Source of the DNA: Dendrocalamus latiflorus | Taxonomy: Eukaryota; Streptophyta; Magnoliopsida; Poales; Poaceae | DNA: 64,000 nucleotides | Assembly (NCBI GenBank): GCA_017311315.1 | Contig: CM029622.1 | Location: 16,379,100-16,443,099, forward strand | Reading direction: 5' to 3' | Part shown: piece after piece, positions 58,145 to 64,000 of the stretch | Layout: the number at the start of each line of letters is the position of its first letter | How positions within the stretch are numbered: the stretch's first letter is position 1 | Program-made: the position numbers and the translations under genes | Notes under the pieces: generated by a model | Database searches by the model: none | What the model saw: the letters and a program-made list of their open reading frames with translations, nothing else | What the model was told of the DNA's origin: nothing

Positions 58145-59513
58145 ATGGCATTAGATCCGGATCGGTTTTCAAGTAAACCACCATTTTTTGATGGATCATA
58201 CTATCTCTATTGGAAAACCAACATGGAAATCTTTCTTCAAGCGCAAGCTAATTTTATCTGGCAAAAAGTTGAAAATACATATGAATTGCCTTCTGTTGTT
58301 ACAACTAAGAATACCTCTGAAATTGAAGGAAATGCTAAGTCTAGAAATATTTTATTGCAAAGTTTAAGTAGAATTGTTAGAATTGCTCATCTCAAATCTG
58401 CAAATAAAATTTGGACAACTCTAGCTGATTATCATGAAAGATCTAAATTTGTTAAACATGTACTTCAAAATTAATTAAAAAAAGGAGTACTCAAAATTTG
58501 AGATGAAACATAGAGAATTGGTAGATGCTCTTTTTGATCATTTCAATAAAATTATTAGTGATTTACAATCTGTTGATGTCACATATTATGATTTTGACAA
58601 TGCTCGATAAATTCTAAATTCTCTGGATATGTCTGTTTGGAATGTGTTAGTCATTACTATTAATTATTCAGTAAGCATGAAATACTTACTTTGAATGATC
58701 ATTATTCCATGATGAAACATATGAGATTGATGTTTTAGCCAGGATAAACAAGACTCGTTCTTTGGGCCTAGTGACTAACTAAGATGACAGTTCATCAAGT
58801 TTTTTTGTGTGGTTCTTTGTTTGCATTGTGCACTATTTTAGATGAACAACTAAAGGAAATTCCACAAGAACATCTTGCACTTCTTTCCAATAGGGTGACT
58901 AAGGCAATCAATAACATCAGAATAAGGCGAAGAGGAGATCCTATTAGATGCTATCAGTGTAGTGAGCTTAATCACATCAAGTTTAATTGGCCTAAACTGA
59001 AGAGCAAGGAGGTCAATGATGACAAATCACCTACTCGTCACTTTCGACCCAAGACTACCCTAAGTAAAAAAGCATAACTATCGCAAGGCGGGCAACAATG
59101 TACTTTCAACACTTGAGGAGATTGGTTTGAGCAATGTTGAGTCTATAAGTTATGAGGAGGACAATGGCAGGAAGGCAAAGGAGGTGGACTTAACAGGAAT
59201 GTGCTTTATGGCAAAGAGTGAGGAGCTCGATAATGATGACCTTTACAGTGATCCTGATGAGGTAAAATGTTCCTATACTAATCTATCTCGTACTATGCTA
59301 AGATTGACTGAACAGCTCAAGAAATATAAAAAGAAAGTTAAAAATCATTATCTTATCATTGATAGCTTAAATATCAATAGACTGAGAGCTTGTATTCCTA
59401 ATGATGACTCCTGCAAGTTTTGTCAAGTCTTACATTCTGAGTTGGAGTCTGCTAAAACAATAAATGCATCAAATTTGGTACATCTTAGTAATGTATCTAA
59501 TATTGGCACATGA
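58145..59513 (+). pseudogene. Gag of the LTR D element, degenerate
   Basis: It starts at an ATG 23 bp after LTR D: MALDPDRFSSKPPFFDGSYY, then YWKTNMEIFLQAQANFIW, a UBN2/DUF4219-type gag N terminus. Frame breaks follow at about 58474. The knuckle near 58955-58995 reads CYQCSELNHIKFNW, its last Cys replaced by Trp. A later acidic block (59127-59513: DLTGMCFMAKSEELDNDDLY, LRLTEQLKKYKKK) matches 24214-24465 of the minus-strand relative. It is non-functional. Confidence 0.78.
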
Positions 59514-59845
59514 TTGTTGCAATGAAAAGTTAAAACTTACAAATGATGAAATTAAAAAACTCAAGTGTAGTTCTTCTACATAATCTGAAGCTTGCTCTAA
59601 GTGTTATTTGCTTCAAGCTAGACCGAATTCATCTCAAGAATCAATTCAACAAATGCTTTATCATGAGACTCTTTCTTGCTCTAATTATCCTAAGTTTAAC
59701 AATAAAATAAAAGTGTTGACTAGACGACTTAATGATTTTGCTTAAAAAATTTGGTTCAGTTCAGCGCTTTCGACTAGCCGCTTCCTGTGGTTGAATCAGT
59801 GTGGCTGGACTAGGTGCTTGACCAGTTGGTTCTCATGGTCGGACC

Positions 59846-60867
59846 TAGGGCTGTAAACGAGCCGAGCTCGAGCGAGCTTGACCTAGCAAGCTCGAGCTCG
59901 GTAGAAACTCGAGCCGAGCTCGAGCGAGCCTAAAATCAACATCGAACTTCAAATTAGGCTCGAGCTCGGCTCGGACAAAACTCGAGCTCGCTCGAGCTCG
60001 GCTCGTGTAGGGCTCGGTGCCGTGCGTACCTGCGGGGAAGGAGGGACGCCGGCAGGGGAGGAGGGGCGCCGGCAGGGGAGGAGGGGCGCCGGGGGGAGGA
60101 GAGGCACCGACGGCGGGGGAGAGGAGGGGCGGCGGCGGGGGGCGAGGAGAGGCGGCGGCGGAGAGGAGGGGCGACGGCGGGGGAGGAGGAGAGGCGGCGG
60201 GGGGGCGAGGAGAGGCGGCGGCCGGCGGGGCGGGAGTCGAGGAGCCGAGGAGGGGAACGGGGGGGAGAGGGGGGCGCCGGCAGGGGGAGGAGGGGCGGTG
60301 GCGGCGGCGGAGAGGAGGGGCGGCGGCGGGGGAGAGGAGGGAGGGGGACGGGGAGGCGGCGGCGGGGCAAGGAGGGGGGCCGGGGATGCGGCGGCGGGGG
60401 AGAGGAGAGGAAGGGGACGGGGGGCGGCCGGGCGGGAGAGGGGTCGGCGGCGGGGGCGACGCGGCCCGCGGGGCGGCGGGGGCGGGGCCGCGGGTGGGGG
60501 TGGGGGCAGGCGGAGCCGCGGAGGCCCACGGGGCGCCGCGCGGGTGGGGGTGGGAGTCTGGGAGAGGCCAGAGGCGCGGGGCGCCGCACGTCTGGGGCTG
60601 GGACGGTGGGACCTGGGAGCCTGGGAAGTGGGATTGTGGGAACCGGTGCGGTGAATTTGAGAGGAGGAGGCGGGAGGGGTGGGGGGATTTGGGGAGGGGT
60701 AAAAAAATCCTAAGCTCGTGAGCTATTTGAGTTCGGCTCATTAAAGCTCGCGAGTTTAGGATGAAGCTCGAATTCGGCTCGTTTGGAGCTCGAGCCAAGC
60801 TCGAATCGAGTCTAGAGCGAGCCAAGCTCGAGCAGCTCGCGAGCCTCGAGCTTTTTTTACAGCCCTA
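59846..60867. mobile_element. GC-rich non-autonomous hAT, 1022 bp
   Basis: Ends TAGGGCTGTAAACGAGCC and, inverted, TAGGGCTGTAAAAAAAGC. The flanking 8-bp duplication is GTCGGACC/GTCAGACC (59838-59845, 60868-60875), 7 of 8. Subterminal gagctcg words are dense on both sides. The middle (60020-60700) is very G-rich on the plus strand (ggcggcggggg words). Long frames there are compositional. It is inserted in the LTR D element. Confidence 0.8.
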
Positions 60868-61194
60868 GTCAGACCAGAGTGGTCGAACAAGATTGTCGAC
60901 CAGTTGTTTACCGTAGTTGGACCAGCTTCTTAAGAGACTTTCGACCAGTGTTTCTACTTGTTTAGACCAGTAGGTAGTCAGACCACTTTCATGTAGTTAG
61001 TCAGATCGTTTTTGACCAGTGCCATCCATGCGATTCAACCGATCGGCTGTCAGACCAACTCCACTAAGGAGGTCAGACCGCCCCGCTTAAACCCTTGCAT
61101 GTTTTTGCTCCTGTTCATTATATATCTCAGTACTGGGTACCAAAATCCTTATTATCTAACCTAGTACAAGGTACTGACATATGTTCGTGCTCTG

Positions 61195-61697
61195 TAGGCT
61201 TGTCGCAAGCGGAAGGAGAACATATGGTTCATTGACTCCAGTTGCTCTCACCATATGACCGGAGACTCATGATGGTTCTCCTCCCTCACTCGTGCCCCTA
61301 GTGATGAAATGATCACTTTTGGTGACAACTTTGAAGGACGAGTTCTTACTAAAGGTGTCGTGTGTGTTAATAACAAAGTTCATCTTAAAAGACATCGCTC
61401 TCATCAGTAAGTTGAGTTATAACTTGCTTTTAGTCTCACAGTTGGTAATCGATAATTTTAAGGTGAACTTTAAAAAGCATTCGTGCTATATTTTAGATTC
61501 ATCTGGTGATCTAGTATGCAAAATTAGTCGAGTTGGTCACTTGTTTAAGAGTGACTTTTCTTATTTGACATCTTCTGAACTTAGGTATCTTATTTCATCA
61601 GACACTAAGGATTTATTCTTTTGGCACCGTAGGTTAGGTCATATTGGTTTTGATTATTTAACATGTCTTAGTAGTATGAATCTTGTTAGAGGAATTA
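61195..61697 (+). pseudogene. Protease and GAG_pre-integrase remains of the LTR D element
   Basis: FIDSSCSHHMTGDS (61231-61269) is the copia retropepsin motif with DSS in place of the usual DSG/DST-G and a TGA at 61270-61272. DLFFWHRRLGHIGFDYL (61609-61660) is a GAG_pre-integrase motif. The sequence stops at about 61697, where an unrelated LTR-like segment begins. No integrase or reverse transcriptase follows. Confidence 0.75.
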
Positions 61698-62759
61698 TGT
61701 AACATCCTGATTTTCAGAGCCTTTTTGAAGCTTTTAAAACAAAATTCACCATTTGGATTTTTTTTGGAATTAATAAAAGCTTAAATTGAATTTTTATTAA
61801 TTAAAAGGATTTAACATGACTAAATTAAACAATAACATTTGGTGAAAGAATTTTATTTGGGTTCCTTATGTCTCAACTATTTTCTGGAATTTTCTTGGAT
61901 TTTTTAGGGTTTATTTGCTCCTAGGCTGTGCCATGCGTCGTGTATTCGTGCCTGCGCCCGCTCGTCGGATGGTCACTACGCGTCGGCCATTAGCCACCTG
62001 CCGCCCGCATCCGAGCCACCTGCTTCGCTTGCCTGCCGGCTGTTCGATCTCCCGTGTGCCACGTGTCATCCATCCGTGAGCCCGACTGTTGTTCATCATC
62101 TTCGTTCTAGTTTCTCGCCGTTGCGTTCGTCTCGGTCTCCGCCTATGCCTCGTCGTGCGTGCCTGAGCCGAACTCCGCCTCCATGTCGTGCTCGCCCCCG
62201 CCTCCTTGAGGTCCGGATATATAAGCCGCGCCGTCCCCCTCATCCTCTGCACCCCGCAGTCGCCATCGCCGAGAGCTGCTAACCCGTGCGCCGTCGAGTC
62301 TATCGTCGTTCTCGCCGTCATCTTCGGTTCCGGTCGCCCTCGTCCCTGCCGTCGGTCGTCGCCACTGCCGACTTCTTCGTCAAGCGCCGCCGCACAACCT
62401 GACCACCTCCACTGACCGTTCTTTGTCGCCAGTGAGCCTCGTTGCCGCTCTCGCCGTCTCCTTCCTGGGCCGTCCCGTCTCGCTCGCACCTCGGTTCATG
62501 CACTCGCTAGCTCACCCCGTACCCGTGCCTGTGCGCCTCTTTGTCTCCTCCATGGACTTGGTTCTCCATGCACCGGGTAACTGACATGTGGGTCCCCCAT
62601 GTCATAAGCACTATATCATCTTTTTGTTATAATTTATTTATGTATGATGTGTATAGATGTGAACTCACTGATATAAATATATATACTAGCTATTGGTCAT
62701 AAGACTAATCCAAAACATTTACGATAATTTTGGGTGCTCCCGCGGTTGAGGTTCCCACA
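61698..62759 (+). mobile_element. Probable solo LTR of a gypsy-type element
   Basis: It starts TGTAACATCCTGATTTTC, resembling the TGTAACACCC start of grass chromovirus (Tekay/Del-like) LTRs, and ends GGTTCCCACA. The body has a GC-rich leader-like part with TATATAAGCC at 62217-62226 as a plausible TATA box. It is bounded on the left by a truncated pol gene and on the right by the unit-boundary repeat. No target duplication was seen, so the ends are provisional. Confidence 0.45.
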
Positions 62760-63110
62760 CAAAAAACATGCCGATGACTCAAATCCTATGCTTTTATGAG
62801 GCGTAGTTGTACATCAATTATTTTGGAAAAGTGCCCTGTGGAAAAAGGAGAGAGACGGGATCATCATCGACTGCTGATGACCTCTAATCATCTGTCATAA
62901 TCTCACATTTATTATTGTCAGAGCATGGTCGCGTGTCTGAAAACTTGCTGACGGCTCAATCCCTAGACTTTTATGAGGTGTAGTTGTACATCAATTATTT
63001 TGGAAAAGTGCCCTGTGGAAAAGGAGAGATACGGGCATGGGTACGAGCCTATTTATTTAGATTGCGGGTTTTTTTTACAGCTAAATTATTAGTTTAATAA
63101 ATAATAATTA
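62760..63110 (+). repeat. Unit-boundary repeat (copy c, partly duplicated)
   Basis: The words 'gacggctcaatccctagac', 'ttatgaggtgtagttgtac' and 'ttttggaaaagtgccctg' appear. The 'gaggcgtagttgtacatcaa...gtgccctgtgg' part occurs twice (62797-62850 and 62970-63030). It ends with 'tttaataaataataattatt', as in the other copies. Confidence 0.75.
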
Positions 63111-63500
63111 TTGATAGAAGTCAAAAGTTAAAACGTTAAGGCTACAATTAGATAATAGCACATGCGTATATACATATACATGATGTGAGTGGCTATATGT
63201 AGGTTGTGTGTATTTGTTTGTACCCAAAAAAAGAAGCTCCATGTAACTCGACGGACCTATGGAACTTATATAAGCTGAAGCGTTAATTAAATTAGTTTAG
63301 CTGGAGAAGCTAAGCTTGTGCTCGGCTAAGCATATCCTGTGTCCCAAAAGAAACGATGTGGCATACTATTTGGCGCGTCTCCGTCAGAAAGAAACGAAAC
63401 GATCTGGCATACTATTTGGCGTGTCTCCTTGAGAAAGACCAACTTGCTAGCGATAAATTTTGAAGACTAGTAAAGTTATGAGCAAATCCACTCAAAATTA
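63111..63500 (+). promoter_or_regulatory. Upstream region of a probable third SCPL unit
   Basis: 63185-63460 matches 34985-35200 upstream of copy 2, with a short internal duplication ('gaaacgatgtggcatactatttggcg' twice). 63465-63500 matches 7565-7600 upstream of copy 1 ('gagcaaatccactcaaaattat'). The match ends at about 63500, before the TATA box. Confidence 0.7.
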
Positions 63501-64000
63501 TCGGAAGTGTTATGTAACATTCGCATGATTTTTAGGAGAAAATTAGTCCAATTTCTCACCATTGGATGGGCGTAAATATTCGTACGCCAGCAAGCCCTTC
63601 TTCCTCCTCTTCGGCGATCCCTTCTTCTTCCTCGTTGGTGAGCCCAATAGGAGAATCCCGCCCCCGCCCCTAGGGTTCACCGTTCCTCAGGCATAGAGAG
63701 AGGCTGGGGGCGGTGGCCCGGCAGTAGGGGCGATGGGTGGGGTAGGAGGGTGGTGGGCGTTGCCGGAGGGCGATGGTGGTGGAAGATATTAACTATTAGG
63801 TTGGGTGGAGGCGCACAGCGGGAAGAGGTAGGGGGCGGAGCAGCGAGGTGGGGGGCCACCGGCAGCGGGTGGTGGAGCAGGGGGCGGGGGGCGCGCGGAG
63901 CTGCTTCGGTGACGGGGAGGTGGTGACACCGACGACGAGGAGGGGACAGCGCGGAGGGCGACGAGGAGAGGCAGCACAAAGGGGGTGGCGGGGTTCGGGG
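63501..64000. other. Right edge, GC-rich, no gene supported
   Basis: Does not match the proximal promoter of copies 1 and 2, so another insertion or a rearrangement starts here. G-rich words (gggggcggtgg, ggaggtggtgacacc) give long minus-strand frames without family motifs. Confidence 0.4.

Noticed and set aside
59845..60825. 326-codon minus-strand frame, Pro-rich
   Set aside because: It lies inside a GC-rich non-autonomous hAT, and opposite-strand frames are also open. No signal peptide or cell-wall protein repeat such as SPPPP is consistently present.
61911..62489. 192-codon minus-strand frame
   Set aside because: Antisense to the GC-rich part of a probable gypsy LTR; Arg/Thr/Gly-rich with no family motif.

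Overview
This is a plant nuclear window, most likely from a grass. Gene space is sparse. It has grass-type GC-rich exons, short AG-bounded introns, and dense nested transposable elements: copia, a gypsy-like LTR, a TRIM, a LINE, and hAT, Mutator-like and Harbinger-like elements. There is no prokaryotic or organellar signature. Nothing here fixes the species; a panicoid grass is my guess from the element types.

The only two genes that look functional are tandem copies of a serine carboxypeptidase-like gene of the SCPL51 clade. Copy 1 has 13 exons between 7746 and 11476, and copy 2 has 13 exons between 35344 and 46607. Both encode 459 residues with a signal peptide and a complete Ser/Asp/His triad. 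They sit in a tandem segmental duplication. The shared unit runs from promoter and gene through downstream relics (28304-34600 and 53436-63100), with a boundary repeat at 1790-4780 (split), 34258-34610 and 62760-63110. Sequence at 63185-63500 again matches the region upstream of the gene, so a third unit probably starts at the right edge.

The two units make natural filled/empty-site pairs. Unit 1 alone has a 16.4-kb nested copia-type block on the minus strand (11895-28303). That block carries an intact hAT transposon (12520-16220) and a Mutator-like element with a plant-mobile-domain pseudogene (18757-21840). Unit 1 also has a Harbinger-like element (30274-30928) and a small hAT (31603-32573). 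Unit 2 alone has a LINE and a hAT in intron 7. Inside that hAT lies a 600-bp near-perfect palindrome built from two head-to-head LTR-like arms. Unit 2 also has a TRIM in intron 10 (45406-45910) and a structurally complete but coding-damaged copia element (46905-53435) just downstream of the gene. LTRs at 32748-33986 and 56889-58121 are at matching places in both units, so they predate the duplication.

Upstream of copy 1 are a Mutator-like insertion (1958-4581) and two unrelated broken gene fragments: an RD21/oryzain-type protease prodomain and an NDUFAF7/MidA-like methyltransferase. The most unusual items are the intronic LTR palindrome with inward-facing TATA boxes, the intact TTF-type hAT with a possible short partner, GC-AG introns in the carboxypeptidase copies (one newly arisen in copy 2), and a three-LTR tandem array. 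All calls come from reading the sequence; no database search was run.
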